Shown: in pieces, positions 20,416 to 30,774 of the stretch
Layout: each line of letters opens with the position of its first letter
How positions within the stretch are numbered: the stretch's first letter is position 1
Assembly (NCBI RefSeq): GCF_025263265.1
Contig: NZ_CP079869.1
Span: 2,914,001-2,978,000, forward strand
Length of the DNA: 64,000 nt
Reading direction: 5' to 3'
Origin: Mycobacterium sp. SMC-4
GTDB taxonomy: Bacteria > Actinomycetota > Actinomycetes > Mycobacteriales > Mycobacteriaceae
Notes under the pieces: model-generated
The model's input: only the letters and a program-made list of their open reading frames with translations
The model's database searches: none
Told to the model about the DNA's origin: nothing
Translations under genes and position numbers: made by a program

Positions 20416-21339
20416 TCAGCCCCGCACCAGCGGCGCGAGCGCTTCACCGAGGGCGGCGATGTGGCCGGGCTGGTAACCCAGCATCTGTGTCGGCACGAAT
20501 ACGATGACGCCGTCGATGCCGGCATCGAGGACCTTGGTCTTGATCTGCTCGGCCATCTGATCGGGCGTTCCGGCGACCATGCGCTGCCGGAAGTCCTCCG
20601 GGATGTCCTCGGGCCCGGCGCCGGGGATGGCCCCCACCAGCATGCTGGTCTCCAGGGTGGCGGGATCACGGCCGATGTCCTCGCACCGCGCGGCCACGAC
20701 GTCGAGCTTGGCGCGCAATTCATCGAAGCCGGCGATGACGTTGAGGTGGTCGAAGTGGCGCGCCGCCAGCGGGATTGTCTTCTTCTCGCCGCTGCCACCG
20801 ATCATCAGCGGAATATGGTCCCGGAGTCGGGGATTGGCCATCGCTTCCTGGGTGCGGTAGTACTTGCCGGCGAAAGTCGGTCGCTCGCCCTTGATCATCG
20901 GCACGATGATCTGCAGTGCTTCGCCGAGTTTGTCGAAGCGGTCGGTGAAGGTGCCGAACTCGTAACCCAGCTGGTCGTGTTCGAGTTCGAACCAGCCGGT
21001 GCCGATCCCGAGCACCGCGCGCCCCTGGCTGATGACGTCCAGGGTGGTGATGGCCTTGGCCAGCAGCGTCGGGTTGCGATAGGTGTTACCGGTTACCAGA
21101 GTTCCCAGCTGGACGGTTTCGGTGCCCTGCGCCAACGCCCCGAGCGCGGTATAGGCCTCCAACATGGGCTGGTCGGGGCTGCCGATGCCCGGCAGTTGGT
21201 AGAAGTGGTCCATCACGAAGACCGAATCGAAGCCGGCGTCGTCAGCTTCGCGCGCCTGCGCAACGACGGTCGGAAAGAGGTCGGCCACACCGGTGCCGTA
21301 GGAGAAGTTGTTGATCTGTAAGCCCAGACGAATGGTCAC
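20416..21339 (-). CDS. LLM-class F420-dependent oxidoreductase
   Basis: 307 residues from GTG 21339. Luciferase-like barrel: N-terminal MTIRLGLQINNFSYGTGVADLF, DDAGFDSVFVMDHFYQLP, LGTLVTGNTYRNPTLLAKAITTLDVISQGRAVLGIGTGWFELEHDQLGYEFG, and a MIGGSGEKKTIPLAARHFDHLN phosphate-binding region. These fit F420-binding LLM enzymes of mycobacteria. Substrate unknown. Corresponds to Rv1855c and lies about 50 bases before the SDR gene's stop on the same strand. Confidence 0.9.
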   Translation of the reverse strand: MTIRLGLQINNFSYGTGVADLFPTVVAQAREADDAGFDSVFVMDHFYQLPGIGSPDQPMLEAYTALGALAQGTETVQLGTLVTGNTYRNPTLLAKAITTLDVISQGRAVLGIGTGWFELEHDQLGYEFGTFTDRFDKLGEALQIIVPMIKGERPTFAGKYYRTQEAMANPRLRDHIPLMIGGSGEKKTIPLAARHFDHLNVIAGFDELRAKLDVVAARCEDIGRDPATLETSMLVGAIPGAGPEDIPEDFRQRMVAGTPDQMAEQIKTKVLDAGIDGVIVFVPTQMLGYQPGHIAALGEALAPLVRG

Positions 21340-21390
21340 TTCCGCGAGCCTAGCCCGTTCATTGCGGGTATGCCGGTCAGCCGCAAGGGG

Positions 21391-22062
21391 TCAGCCGAAG
21401 TTGGCCATTGCCCCGCGGGTGACGTGCAGGGTCTGCCCGGTGATGTGCCGGGCGGCCGGGGTGGTCAGGAAAAGTGACAGCCGGGCGATCTCCGTGCCGA
21501 CCTTCGGGGAGCCGGCAGTCAGACCGTCGTAACCAGGTTCGAATCCCCGGCCCACCGCAACGGCGTTGACGTTGATGCCCCGCACGCCGAACAGATCGGC
21601 CTGCCCGGCCGTCCAGTCGGCGACGGCAGCCTTGACCGCGGCGCCGGCACTGCCCTCCAACAGCGAGTCGGGGATCACGGTGACGATGGATCCGCCCGAG
21701 CGCAGTTGGTCACCGATCATCTGGACCGTCAGGACCGCAGAGACCAGGCTGGCGTCGAACAGGCCGCGCCATTCGGCAGCGTGATCGGCCAGCGAATACG
21801 TTCGGGGATCACCGGGCGCCCACGTCGGGGTCGGGACGTTGATCACGGTGTCGAGGTGCGACGGGAGCGCGGGTGCGGCCGCCAGGATCGAGGCAGGGTC
21901 GGTGGCGTCGAACGCGACCGCGTCGACGTCGAGTTCCTTGGCTGCCACCTCGAGATCGTCTGCGCGTCGGCCCGCGAGGATGACGTGATGGCCCGCTTCA
22001 CAGAAGCTCTGCGCGATGGTGCGACCCAGATCGGTGTCGCTTCCGGTGATCAACACATCCAT
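21391..22062 (-). CDS. Short-chain dehydrogenase-like protein with degenerate active site
   Basis: 223 residues from ATG 22062. The N terminus MDVLITGSDTDLGRTIAQSF gives a Rossmann glycine pattern (TGxxxxLG), and VAFDATDPASI, NVPTP and LFLTTPAARHITGQTLHVTRGAM follow the SDR scheme. The canonical YxxxK catalytic pair is not evident: the expected region reads SAGAAVKAAVADWTAGQ. It may be an atypical or inactive SDR. Corresponds to Rv1856c and sits upstream of the LLM oxidoreductase on the same strand. Confidence 0.75.
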   Translation of the reverse strand: MDVLITGSDTDLGRTIAQSFCEAGHHVILAGRRADDLEVAAKELDVDAVAFDATDPASILAAAPALPSHLDTVINVPTPTWAPGDPRTYSLADHAAEWRGLFDASLVSAVLTVQMIGDQLRSGGSIVTVIPDSLLEGSAGAAVKAAVADWTAGQADLFGVRGINVNAVAVGRGFEPGYDGLTAGSPKVGTEIARLSLFLTTPAARHITGQTLHVTRGAMANFG

Positions 22063-22386
22063 CGTCGACCCTCCTGTCGTGTTCGACGCTGAACCCCAGC
22101 GAGTACGACCAATGTTACTGGACGGTAGCTAGCGCCCGAAAACGACGCGCCGAGTGCGGTAACGCGCGCCGGGCACCCGACGATGACTCAACAGAACGAC
22201 ACTGCCCGTCACTGCCGGCACCCAACCGGCCGCCACCCCGGACGCGGACACCGGGGCTTTCATGCTGCAGCAAACCAATGAACTTGGGTTGAACTGTATG
22301 TTTTGCATCTAGGGCAATGTAACGATTTGGCACATTCACAGCAGTTCACACTTGCGTCACGGCTGTAACACGGTAGTTTCTGTCCC
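22063..22386. other. Intergenic region with candidate leaderless apa promoter
   Basis: 324 bases between the divergent SDR gene and apa, with no credible gene. AT-richer than its surroundings near 22260-22380. A TTGCGT (22352-22357) and TAGTTT (22374-22379) pair with 16-base spacing would place the transcription start at about the apa ATG (22387). No Shine-Dalgarno precedes that ATG, so a leaderless mRNA is plausible. In M. tuberculosis modABC occupy this position; nothing of them remains. Confidence 0.45.
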
Positions 22387-23430
22387 ATGGATCAGGTGGA
22401 CCCTCGCCGTAGCAGGTTGTCGAAATCGCTGTCGCTGGCAGCACTGACCGGCGCGACCGTGGCAGCGCTGACCCTGCCGTCGGTCGCATACGCTCAACCG
22501 GCCCCGCCGCCGGAGCCCCCGCCGGCCCCCACGGCCGTCGACGGCGCGCCGGCCGCCCCGCCGCCACCTCCCGCTCCACCGGCACCGGCCGATCCGAACG
22601 TGCCACCACCGCCGGGCGCGCCCCCGGGTCCGCCGCCTGCTGAGGCGCCGGTGCCGCCGCCCGCCCCCGACGCGCCGCCCGCCCCGGACGCCGAGCCCGG
22701 CGCGCCGGCCGAGCCGGGGCCCGAACCCGGCCGGGTCGACAACGCGGCCGGCGGGTTCAGCTACGTGGTCCCGGCAGGCTGGAAGGTCTCCGACGCGACT
22801 CAGCTGTCCTACGGTCAGGCCCTGCTGACGAAGCTGCCGCCGGAGGGCTCGCCGCCCGACGCCCAGCCTCCCAACGACACCAGCGTGCTGCTGGGCCGGT
22901 TGGACCTGAAGCTTTTCGCCGGCGCTGAGGCCGACAACACCAAGGCCGCACAACGTCTCGCCTCGGACATGGGTGAATTCTTCATGCCCTTCCCGGGCAC
23001 CCGCGTGAACCAGGAAACCGTCCCGCTGGAAGCCGGCGGACTCGACGGCGTCGCGTCGTACTACGAAGTGAACTTCACCGACACCAACAAGCCCAGCGGG
23101 CAGATCTGGGCCGGCGTGGTCGGCGAACCGACCGCCCCGGGAACTCCGCGCGGTCAGCGCGCACCTGAGCGCTGGTTCGTGGTGTGGCTGGGCACCGCAC
23201 AGAATCCGGTGCCGCAGAACGAAGCCGTGACGCTGGCCAACTCGATCCGGCCGTGGGCGCCCCCGCCGCCGCCACCGCCGCCTGCCGCGCCGGACCCGAA
23301 CGCGCCGGTCCCGCCCGCTGATCCGAACGCACCGCCGCCGGATCCGGAAGCCCCGGCTCCGCGCCCGGCCGTGGGGGTTCCGGTGCCGGTCGATCCGGCC
23401 ACCGCGCCGGGAATGGTGCCGCCGGCCTGA
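22387..23430 (+). CDS. apa: Alanine/proline-rich secreted antigen Apa (fibronectin attachment protein)
   Basis: 347 residues from ATG 22387. A Sec signal peptide ends about residue 38 (LPSVAYA before [10 protein letters not shown]). Residues 39-115 are Pro/Ala-rich, the kind of tract O-mannosylated in M. tuberculosis Apa. The globular core (about 116-285) has [30 protein letters not shown] and [23 protein letters not shown], which contain the fibronectin-binding type segment. A second Pro-rich tail (about 288-345) follows. Secreted or surface glycoprotein adhesin. Equivalent to Rv1860. Confidence 0.95.
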   Translation: MDQVDPRRSRLSKSLSLAALTGATVAALTLPSVAYAQPAPPPEPPPAPTAVDGAPAAPPPPPAPPAPADPNVPPPPGAPPGPPPAEAPVPPPAPDAPPAPDAEPGAPAEPGPEPGRVDNAAGGFSYVVPAGWKVSDATQLSYGQALLTKLPPEGSPPDAQPPNDTSVLLGRLDLKLFAGAEADNTKAAQRLASDMGEFFMPFPGTRVNQETVPLEAGGLDGVASYYEVNFTDTNKPSGQIWAGVVGEPTAPGTPRGQRAPERWFVVWLGTAQNPVPQNEAVTLANSIRPWAPPPPPPPPAAPDPNAPVPPADPNAPPPDPEAPAPRPAVGVPVPVDPATAPGMVPPA

Positions 23431-23540
23431 CGGTCCAATTGTTCCCATAGGCATTGTCGGACCGTTACCCGAAGTGGGTATAGCTGGTAGCGAGGTCCGG
23501 CGCCACCCGTTCGGACCTGGCTGGTACCTAGGAGGTCTTG

Positions 23541-23843
23541 ATGGAACTACTCGCTAGCGAGCTGCTGGCTCGCTCGACAACGCTGACCAGTGTCGGTTGG
23601 ATCGGCTACATCATCATCGGCGCCCTCGCCGGATGGATCGCCGGCAAGATCGTCAAGGGCTCAGGGTCGGGAATCCTGATGAACATCGTGATCGGCGTCG
23701 TCGGTGCTCTCATCGGTGGTTTCCTGTTGAGCTTCTTCCTCGACACGGCCGGAGGTGGCTGGTGGTTCACGTTGTTCACCGCCATCCTGGGTGCGGTGAT
23801 CCTGCTGTGGCTTGTCGGGTTGGTGCAGAAGCGCAACGCCTGA
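23541..23843 (+). CDS. GlsB/YeaQ/YmgE-family small membrane protein
   Basis: 100 residues from ATG 23541, preceded by AGGAGG at 23530-23535. Three hydrophobic helices: [44 protein letters not shown] and [20 protein letters not shown]. The [12 protein letters not shown] motif after helix 1 is typical of the transglycosylase-associated (YeaQ/YmgE) family of stress-linked membrane proteins. Function unknown. Corresponds to Rv1861. Confidence 0.9.
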   Translation: MELLASELLARSTTLTSVGWIGYIIIGALAGWIAGKIVKGSGSGILMNIVIGVVGALIGGFLLSFFLDTAGGGWWFTLFTAILGAVILLWLVGLVQKRNA

Positions 23844-23865
23844 CCCGTTCGGCACGGCCCGCCCC

Positions 23866-24882
23866 ATGACGGGGTCCACCATGCGCGCCTGGCAGGTGCG
23901 GCGGCCCGGTCCGATGTCGACCGCCCCGCTGCGCCGCGCCGTCGTGCCGATACCCGCACCCGCGGACGGCGATCTGCTGGTCGCTGTCCGCGCGTGCGGG
24001 GTGTGCCGGACAGACCTGCATGTCGCCGAGGGCGACCTGCCCGTCCACCGGCCCGAAGTGGTGCCCGGCCATGAGGTCGTCGGCGAAGTGGTAGCTGTCG
24101 GCGCCGACGTCGCGCCGGGCTTGTCGATCGGTGATCGGGTCGGTATCGCATGGCTGCGCCACACCTGCGGGCACTGCCGATACTGCCGACGGGGTGCGGA
24201 GAACCTCTGTCCGAGCTCCCGCTACACGGGCTGGGACGCTGACGGCGGGTATGCCGAGTTCGCCACCGTGCCTGCCAAATACGCGCTACCGCTGCCCGCC
24301 GGGTATTCCGATGAAGAACTGGCTCCGTTGCTGTGTGCCGGCATCATCGGCTATCGCGCTCTGCTGCGAGCGGAGCTGCCGCCCGGTGGCCGGCTGGGGA
24401 TCTACGGGTTCGGCGGTAGTGCGCATCTGACGGCCCAGGTTGCGCTGGCCCAGGGCGCCGAGGTGCACGTGATGACCCGCGAACCGCAGGCCCGCGAACT
24501 CGCCCTGGCCCTGGGTGCAGCCTCGGCACAGGGTGCTTACGACCGGCCGCCGGTGGCCCTGGACTCGGCGATCCTTTTCGCACCGGTCGGCGATCTCGTC
24601 CCGCCGGCGCTCGCGGCACTGGACCGGGGAGGCACCTTATCGGTGGCGGGTATCCACCTCAGCGACATCCCGGTGCTGAACTATCAGCGGCACCTGTTCC
24701 AGGAGCGGCAACTGCGATCGGTGACGTCGAACACCCGCGCTGACGCCCACGCGTTCCTCGAGTTCGCCGCAGAGCACCACCTGCAGGTCACCGCGCCGCG
24801 TTACCCGTTGGACCGCGCCGACGAGGCACTGTCCGACCTCAGCGCAGGACGGGTGGCCGGGGCCGCGGTGTTACAGGTCTGA
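23866..24882 (+). CDS. adhA: Zinc-binding alcohol dehydrogenase AdhA
   Basis: 338 residues from ATG 23866; ATG 23881 ([10 protein letters not shown]) is an alternative. Medium-chain dehydrogenase: catalytic zinc ligands in [14 protein letters not shown] and PGHEVVGEV, and the structural zinc cysteines [15 protein letters not shown] at about 102-116. The coenzyme fold [20 protein letters not shown] and a [11 protein letters not shown] segment suggest NADP(H) preference through the basic residue, which is inference. Follows the small membrane protein by 22 bases and matches Rv1862 adhA. Confidence 0.92.
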   Translation: MTGSTMRAWQVRRPGPMSTAPLRRAVVPIPAPADGDLLVAVRACGVCRTDLHVAEGDLPVHRPEVVPGHEVVGEVVAVGADVAPGLSIGDRVGIAWLRHTCGHCRYCRRGAENLCPSSRYTGWDADGGYAEFATVPAKYALPLPAGYSDEELAPLLCAGIIGYRALLRAELPPGGRLGIYGFGGSAHLTAQVALAQGAEVHVMTREPQARELALALGAASAQGAYDRPPVALDSAILFAPVGDLVPPALAALDRGGTLSVAGIHLSDIPVLNYQRHLFQERQLRSVTSNTRADAHAFLEFAAEHHLQVTAPRYPLDRADEALSDLSAGRVAGAAVLQV

Positions 24883-24890
24883 CCCCGGTG

Positions 24891-25658
24891 TCAGCCCAGA
24901 TGCCACACCATCGCCGCCGCCAGTGCACCCATGCCGTTGAGGGACCAGTGCAAAGCGATCGGAGCAATCAGGCTGCCGCTGCGGTTGCGCAGCCAGGTGA
25001 ACACGAACCCGGCGGCCGCGGTGGCCAGCACCGCTCCCAACACGCCGATGGCCATGCCGAACACACCACCGCCCAGGATCTTGGTAAATCCGACATTGCT
25101 CGCCGTGAGCCCCATCGAGGTGGCGATGTGCCACAGCCCGAACAGCAGTGACCCGGCCGCCGCGACGCCGCGGAAACCCCAAGCGCGGTGCAGTGCGCCG
25201 TGCAGCACACCCCGGAAGGCCAACTCCTCGGGGATCACTGTCTGCAGCGGGATGATGACCATCGAGGCGATCAGCGCGCCTGACAGCGTGGCGTAGTTGT
25301 TGTTGAGAAACAGCGGGCGTGTCCAGGGCAACAGCACGCCCACGGCGATCACGCTGCCCACCAGGATCACCGCGCCGGCGGCGTATCCGGCGCCGGATTT
25401 CCAGTGCTCGCGCCCCAGCCCCAGATCCGACCAACCCAGGCCGCGCGAACGCACCAGCAGGACCAGCCCGACGGCGGCCGCGGGCACCACAGCGACGTTG
25501 GCCCAGGGCGTGGTGAAGTGTGCCAGCAGGTTGGACAACGCCAGCACCACGACCACCACGGCGATGTCGACGTAGATCCGGAAGTGCTGTAACGCCGAGA
25601 GCTGGGCGACCAGCGGATGAGGCTCGGCCGGCACGGCCACCACGGAAACGTCAGACAT
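24891..25658 (-). CDS. CPBP-family intramembrane metalloprotease
   Basis: 255 residues from ATG 25658, with about 6-8 membrane segments. CAAX-protease/bacteriocin-processing (Abi) motifs are present in order: EELAFRGVLHGAL (motif 1, glutamates and arginine), FGLWHIATSMGL (motif 2 His) and IALHWSLN (motif 3 His/Asn). These are the predicted metal ligands and catalytic residues. Substrate unknown. Convergent with adhA, 8 bases between stops. Same place as Rv1863c. Confidence 0.9.
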   Translation of the reverse strand: MSDVSVVAVPAEPHPLVAQLSALQHFRIYVDIAVVVVVLALSNLLAHFTTPWANVAVVPAAAVGLVLLVRSRGLGWSDLGLGREHWKSGAGYAAGAVILVGSVIAVGVLLPWTRPLFLNNNYATLSGALIASMVIIPLQTVIPEELAFRGVLHGALHRAWGFRGVAAAGSLLFGLWHIATSMGLTASNVGFTKILGGGVFGMAIGVLGAVLATAAAGFVFTWLRNRSGSLIAPIALHWSLNGMGALAAAMVWHLG

Positions 25659-25678
25659 AACCGTGCCAGGCTACCGGC

Positions 25679-28174
25679 TCAATCGTTGTCCCCACCGGTG
25701 TCGTCGGTCGCGTCGGCGGCTTCGGTGCCGAACCCCGATTCCCGAGCGGCCGGCCACACCCAGTCCTTGACCTCCGGGATGTCCTCACCGTGGGCGCGGG
25801 TGTAGTCGCGTGCGGCGATGCGTTTGTCGACCATCTGCTGGCGCAGGGTCGCGCAGGTCGACCGCAGCGCCGGGACCCGGTCGATGACATCCATGACCAG
25901 GTGATAACGGTCGAGGTCGTTGAGCATCACCATGTCGAACGGCGTGGTGGTGGTGCCTTCCTCCTTATAGCCCCGCACGTGCAGGTTGGGGTGACCGGTG
26001 CGCCGGTAGGCCAGCCGGTGGATCAGCCATGGGTAACCGTGATAAGCGAAAATGATCGGCTTGTCGGTGGTGAAGATCATGTCGAAGTCGCGCGTTGGCA
26101 AACCGTGCGGATGCTCGGTGGAGTCCTGCAACCTCATCAGGTCCACGACGTTGACGAAACGGACCTTCAGTTCCGGCAGGTGCTGGCGCAGGATGTCGGC
26201 CGCGGCCAGCGCTTCCAGGGTCGGGATGTCACCCGCTGCGGCCAGCACCACGTCGGGGTCGGTGCCGACGACTTCGCTACCCGCCCACTCCCAGATGCCC
26301 AAACCGCGGGTGCAGTGGGCGATGGCCTGCTCCATGGTCAAGAAGTTGGGTGAGGGCTGCTTGCCGGAGACGACGACGTTGACGTACTGCCGGGACCGCA
26401 GGCAGTGGTCGTAGGTGGACAGCAAAGTGTTGGCGTCCGGGGGCAGGTAAACCCGCACCACGTCGGCGCTCTTGTTGACCACGTGGTCGATGAAACCGGG
26501 GTCCTGATGGGAGAACCCGTTGTGGTCCTGGCGCCAGACGTGGCTGGAGAGCAGGTAATTGAGGCTGGCGATGGGGCGTCGCCACGGGATGTCATTGGTG
26601 ACCTTCAGCCATTTGGCGTGCTGGTTGAGCATCGAGTCGACGATGTGGATGAACGCTTCGTAGCAGTTGAACAGGCCGTGCCGGCCGGTGAGCAGATACC
26701 CCTCCAACCAACCCTGGCACTGATGTTCGGACAGCATCTCGACCACCCGGCCCACGCGGGCGAGGTGTTCGTCGACCTCGGCGCCGAGCAGCTCGGCGTT
26801 CCATTGTTTGTCGGTGGCCTCATAGACCGCCTGCAGGCGGTTTGACGCGGTCTCGTCCGGGCCGAAGATTCGGAAGTTGTCCGGGTTGAGCCGGATGACC
26901 TCGGTCAGCCACTGGCCGAGAACGCGGGTGGCCTCGGCCACCGTGGCGCCCGGGGCCGGGACGTCGACGGCGAAGTCCCGGAAGTCGGGCATCCGCAGAT
27001 CCCTGAGCAGCAGGCCGCCGTTGGTGTGCGGGTTGTCGCTCATCCGCAGCGGTCCGGGAGGCGCGAGTTCGGCGATGTCGGCATGCAGCGCTCCGGTGTC
27101 GTCGAACAACTCGTGCGGCCGGTAGGAGGCCAGCCAGTCTCCGAGCACGTGGAGGTGCTCGTCGGTGTCGCGGGCACTGGCCAGCGGCACCTGATGGGCG
27201 CGCCACGATCCGGTGGTCTTCTTCCCGTCGATGTAGTCGGGTCCCGTCCAGCCTTTGGGGGTGCGGAACACGATCATCGGCCAGGCCGGCCGGGAATCGT
27301 CACCGGCGGCCGCGGTGGCCTTGATCGCCGCGATCTCGTCGAGCACGTCGTCGAGTAGCGCGGCGAAGCGGCGATGAGCATCGAGGGAATCATCGATGCC
27401 ACTGCCCTCGTCGGGGACTTCGAAGAAGTAGGGACGGTGGCCGTAACCGACCATCAGGGCGCGCAGCTCGTCCTCGGGTATCCGGGCCAACAGCGTCGGA
27501 TTGGCGATCTTGTACCCGTTGAGATGCAGGACCGGCAGCACCACCCCGTCCTGCGCCGGGTTGACCAGCTTGTTGGAATGCCAGCTGGTGGCCAGCGGAC
27601 CGGTCTCGGCCTCCCCGTCACCGATCACCGCGGCCACCAACAGGTCGGGGTTGTCGAATGCTGCGCCGTAGGCGTGTGACAGGGCGTACCCCAGTTCGCC
27701 GCCCTCGTGGATCGATCCCGGTGTCTCGGGCGCAACGTGGGAGGGGATGCCGCCCGGGAACGAGAACTGCCGAAACAGTCGCCGTAACCCTTCGTCATCT
27801 CGGGTGACGTCGGGGTAGATCTCGCTGTAGGTGCCGTCGAGGTAGGCGCTGGCCACCAACCCGGGCCCGCCGTGACCCGGCCCGGTGAGATACACCGTCG
27901 ACTGTGCGCGTTCCTTGATCGCCCGGTTGAGGTGGGCGTAGAGGAAGTTCAATCCCGGCGTGGTGCCCCAGTGACCGAGCAGGCGGGGCTTGACGTCGTC
28001 ACGCGTCAGGGGCCTGCGCAGCAGCGGATTGTCCAGCAGGTAGATCTGGCCCACCGACAGGTAGTTCGCCGCGCGCCACCAACGGTCGATCCGTTCGAGC
28101 TCGGCATCGGCCACGCAATCGCGGTCGACGGTCGTCCATGCGGCTGTGTGCACGTTGGGGGCGGTGGTGGTCAT
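25679..28174 (-). CDS. xfp: Xylulose-5-phosphate/fructose-6-phosphate phosphoketolase
   Basis: 831 residues from ATG 28174, chosen because GGATGGAGAG lies just upstream; an ATG at 28186 is also in frame. Thiamine-diphosphate enzyme cleaving xylulose 5-P (and often fructose 6-P) with phosphate to acetyl phosphate. Seen: [40 protein letters not shown] (phosphoketolase signature near 70-90), [17 protein letters not shown] with the cofactor-binding GDGE motif, [10 protein letters not shown] and [28 protein letters not shown]. Monocistronic or ahead of the CPBP gene (20-base gap). No acetate kinase gene is in the window. Confidence 0.96.
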   Translation of the reverse strand: MTTTAPNVHTAAWTTVDRDCVADAELERIDRWWRAANYLSVGQIYLLDNPLLRRPLTRDDVKPRLLGHWGTTPGLNFLYAHLNRAIKERAQSTVYLTGPGHGGPGLVASAYLDGTYSEIYPDVTRDDEGLRRLFRQFSFPGGIPSHVAPETPGSIHEGGELGYALSHAYGAAFDNPDLLVAAVIGDGEAETGPLATSWHSNKLVNPAQDGVVLPVLHLNGYKIANPTLLARIPEDELRALMVGYGHRPYFFEVPDEGSGIDDSLDAHRRFAALLDDVLDEIAAIKATAAAGDDSRPAWPMIVFRTPKGWTGPDYIDGKKTTGSWRAHQVPLASARDTDEHLHVLGDWLASYRPHELFDDTGALHADIAELAPPGPLRMSDNPHTNGGLLLRDLRMPDFRDFAVDVPAPGATVAEATRVLGQWLTEVIRLNPDNFRIFGPDETASNRLQAVYEATDKQWNAELLGAEVDEHLARVGRVVEMLSEHQCQGWLEGYLLTGRHGLFNCYEAFIHIVDSMLNQHAKWLKVTNDIPWRRPIASLNYLLSSHVWRQDHNGFSHQDPGFIDHVVNKSADVVRVYLPPDANTLLSTYDHCLRSRQYVNVVVSGKQPSPNFLTMEQAIAHCTRGLGIWEWAGSEVVGTDPDVVLAAAGDIPTLEALAAADILRQHLPELKVRFVNVVDLMRLQDSTEHPHGLPTRDFDMIFTTDKPIIFAYHGYPWLIHRLAYRRTGHPNLHVRGYKEEGTTTTPFDMVMLNDLDRYHLVMDVIDRVPALRSTCATLRQQMVDKRIAARDYTRAHGEDIPEVKDWVWPAARESGFGTEAADATDDTGGDND

Positions 28175-28251
28175 CTCTCCATCCAAGTCGGCGGCGCGCT
28201 GCGTGGGAACGCATACCCGATGGCAATCTGGTTAATCTCTGCGCTGCCGTT

Positions 28252-28257
28252 ATGGTG
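28252..28257 (+). promoter_or_regulatory. Candidate -10 element for a leaderless thiolase-like mRNA
   Basis: TATGGT ends 7 bases before the ATG at 28265, which has no Shine-Dalgarno. This spacing would place the start of transcription at the start codon. Confidence 0.35.
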
Positions 28258-28264
28258 TGCAGTC

Positions 28265-29746
28265 ATGCCCCTCGCGCCCAGGACACCGGTACTCGTCGGC
28301 TACGGCCAGATCACTCAGCGTGATGAGAATCCGTCCGTCGAACCGATCGACCTGATGGCAGCCGCGGCCCGCGAAGCGGCCGAGGCCCGGGTGCTCGAGG
28401 CCGTCGACGCCGTACGAGTGGTCAATCTGCTGTCCTGGCGCTACCGGGATCCGGGACTGCTTCTGGCGCAACGCATCCATGCCGACAAGGCCACCACCCG
28501 ATACACCGGCATCGGTGGCAATGTGCCGCAGACTCTGGTGAACCTGGCCTGCCTGGACATCCTGCGCAACCAGGCCGACGTGGTGTTGATCGCAGGCGCG
28601 GAGACGTGGCGCACCCGCAGCAGGCTGCGCGCCGCGGGACAGCGACCCGACTGGACCAGGCAGGACGAGTCGGTGCCGTTGCCGCCGGGCGCAGACGAGA
28701 GCGTACCGATGGCTGCACCCTCTGACGAACGGATTCACCTCGACCGCCCGGCGTTCGTGTATCCGATGTTCGAGCAAGCGGTGCGCATTGCCGCGGGTGA
28801 GTCGATCGAGGACCACCGGCGCCGCGTCGGTGAGCTGTGGGCGCAGTTCTCCGCGGTGGCGGCGACCAACCCGCACGCGTGGAACCGGGATCCGCTCAGC
28901 GCCGACCAGATCAGCCGGCCCTCGGCGAGCAACCGGATGATCAGCTGGCCATACACCAAGTTGATGAACTCCAACAACATGGTCGACCAGGGCGCGGTGT
29001 TGATCCTGACCTCCGCCGAGCGGGCCAGGGAGCTCCACATCCCCTCGGAGCGTTGGGTTTTCCCCCATGCCGGAGCAGACTCGCACGACACCTACGCCAT
29101 CGGGGAGCGTGCGCAGTTGCACACCTCACCGGCGATCCGTATCGCCGGGCAGCGCGCGCTGAAGTTGGCCGGGGCCGGCGTCGACGACATGGACCTCATC
29201 GATGTGTATTCGTGCTTCCCGTCAGCCGTTCAGGTCGCCGCCAAGGAACTGGGTCTTCCGGTGGGCGACCCGGGCCGACCGCTGACGGTGACCGGGGGTT
29301 TGACGTTCGCCGGCGGGCCGTGGAACAACTACGTGACCCACTCCATCGCGACGATGGCCGAGCAGCTGGTGGCCGAACCGGGCCGGCGTGGATTGATCAC
29401 CGCCAACGGTGGTTACCTGACCAAGCACAGTATCGGCGTGTATGGCACCGAGCCCCCGACTCACGAGTTTCGTTGGCAGGATGTGCAATCCGAAGTGGAT
29501 CGGGAACCGACCCGGACGGCGCTGGTCGAGTGGAGCGGTGTCGGCACCGTGGAATCGTGGACCACACCGGTGGGCCGCGACGGAACTCCCGAGAAGGCGT
29601 TCCTGGCCGTGCGCACCCCGCAGGACGCTCGGGCACTGGCCGTCCTCACCGACCCGGACGAAGCCGCGGCGACGGTGCGTGAGGACATCGCCGGTGCATC
29701 GGTGCGGGTGCACGCCGACGGTACCGCCGCGCTGGACCCGCGCTAA
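28265..29746 (+). CDS. Thiolase-like acetyl-CoA acetyltransferase family protein
   Basis: 493 residues from ATG 28265. Starts [23 protein letters not shown] and contains thiolase-fold blocks: [28 protein letters not shown] (the region of the nucleophile loop, here without an obvious Cys), [43 protein letters not shown] and [25 protein letters not shown]. The C-terminal ~90 residues form an added OB-fold-like extension. This resembles SCP-x-type/unclassified mycobacterial thiolases (M. tuberculosis Rv1867 group). Because the catalytic cysteine position is doubtful, the reaction is uncertain. Overlaps mdh by 4 nt, convergent. Confidence 0.75.
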   Translation: MPLAPRTPVLVGYGQITQRDENPSVEPIDLMAAAAREAAEARVLEAVDAVRVVNLLSWRYRDPGLLLAQRIHADKATTRYTGIGGNVPQTLVNLACLDILRNQADVVLIAGAETWRTRSRLRAAGQRPDWTRQDESVPLPPGADESVPMAAPSDERIHLDRPAFVYPMFEQAVRIAAGESIEDHRRRVGELWAQFSAVAATNPHAWNRDPLSADQISRPSASNRMISWPYTKLMNSNNMVDQGAVLILTSAERARELHIPSERWVFPHAGADSHDTYAIGERAQLHTSPAIRIAGQRALKLAGAGVDDMDLIDVYSCFPSAVQVAAKELGLPVGDPGRPLTVTGGLTFAGGPWNNYVTHSIATMAEQLVAEPGRRGLITANGGYLTKHSIGVYGTEPPTHEFRWQDVQSEVDREPTRTALVEWSGVGTVESWTTPVGRDGTPEKAFLAVRTPQDARALAVLTDPDEAAATVREDIAGASVRVHADGTAALDPR

Positions 29747-30759
29747 AGCAGCCCGAGCGCGGCGACGGCCGCGCGCTCAGCGCGCAGTTCGGCGACACTG
29801 GCGTCGATCCTGCTGCGGGAGAACGGATTGATGTCCAGTCCGTCGACGATCTCCCATTGCCCGTCGACCGCACGGCAGGGGAACGAGCACACCAGGCCTT
29901 CGTCGACGCCGTATACACCAGGGGAGGGCAGCGCGACCGACGTCCAGTCTCCCGGTGGCGTGCCGTGCACCCAATCGTCGACATGGTCGATCGCGCCGTT
30001 GGCCGCCGAGGCGGCCGAGCTGGCGCCGCGGGCCTCGATGATCGCGGTGCCTCGACGCGCGACGGTGGGGATGAAATCCTCGCTCAGCCATCGGGTGTCG
30101 GCTGCGTAGTCCGCTCCGGAGCGACCGCCCACCACGGAATGGAAGATATCGGGGTACTGGGTGGGGGAGTGGTTGCCCCAGATCGTCATTCGGCGGATCT
30201 CGGTAACTGGTACCCCCGCGTGCCGGGCCATCGCCGAGACGGCCCGGTTGTGGTCCAGGCGGGTCAGTGCGGTGAACCGTTCGGCGGCGATGTCGGGCGC
30301 GTGCGCCGCGGTCACCATCGCGTTGGTGTTGGCCGGGTTGCCGACGACCAGAACGCGCACACCTGCAGCGGCACCGGCGTTGAGGGCCTCGCCGGCCGCG
30401 GCGAAGATCTCGGCGTTGGCGCCGAGCAGGTCGGCCCGTTCCATGCCCTTGGTGCGGGGTTTGGCGCCGATCAGCAGTGCGACATCGACGCCGTCGAACG
30501 CGGCGGCCGGATCGTCGTAGATGTCGGTGCCGGTCAGCAGCGGGAACGCTCCGTCGTCGAGTTCCATCACCACGCCCTCGGCAGCGCGGACCGCATGCGG
30601 CAGCTCCAGCAGCCGGAGCTTCACCGGGGTGTCGTGGCCGAGCATCGCACCGGCGGCGATCCGGAACAGGGCGGCATAACCGATCTGGCCGGCCGCACCG
30701 GTGACGGTGACGGTGACCGGCGCCGTGAGAGTGCCGCGGAGCGCGGTGGTGGACGGCAT
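29743..30759 (-). CDS. mdh: Malate dehydrogenase (NAD-dependent, group 2)
   Basis: 338 residues from ATG 30759, with AAAGGGGAACG upstream. Residues 14-40 give the NAD-binding [36 protein letters not shown] carries substrate-binding arginines and NPANTNAM follows. [14 protein letters not shown] and [14 protein letters not shown] contain the catalytic Asp-His pair. The homology extends over the full length (family about 329). Interconverts malate and oxaloacetate. It is not in the usual M. tuberculosis mdh neighbourhood as I recall it, so it may be a relocated or second copy. Confidence 0.93.
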   Translation of the reverse strand: MPSTTALRGTLTAPVTVTVTGAAGQIGYAALFRIAAGAMLGHDTPVKLRLLELPHAVRAAEGVVMELDDGAFPLLTGTDIYDDPAAAFDGVDVALLIGAKPRTKGMERADLLGANAEIFAAAGEALNAGAAAGVRVLVVGNPANTNAMVTAAHAPDIAAERFTALTRLDHNRAVSAMARHAGVPVTEIRRMTIWGNHSPTQYPDIFHSVVGGRSGADYAADTRWLSEDFIPTVARRGTAIIEARGASSAASAANGAIDHVDDWVHGTPPGDWTSVALPSPGVYGVDEGLVCSFPCRAVDGQWEIVDGLDINPFSRSRIDASVAELRAERAAVAALGLL

Positions 30760-30774
30760 GGTCGTTCCCCTTTC

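Noticed and set aside
22494..23438. Antisense glycine-rich PE_PGRS-like protein opposite apa
   Set aside because: The glycine-rich pattern is the shadow of proline codons on the other strand; it has no PE domain or start signals.
27872..28264. N-terminal extension of the thiolase-like protein
   Set aside because: It would lie antisense across the phosphoketolase start; its composition is that of an opposite-strand shadow, and similarity starts at 28265.
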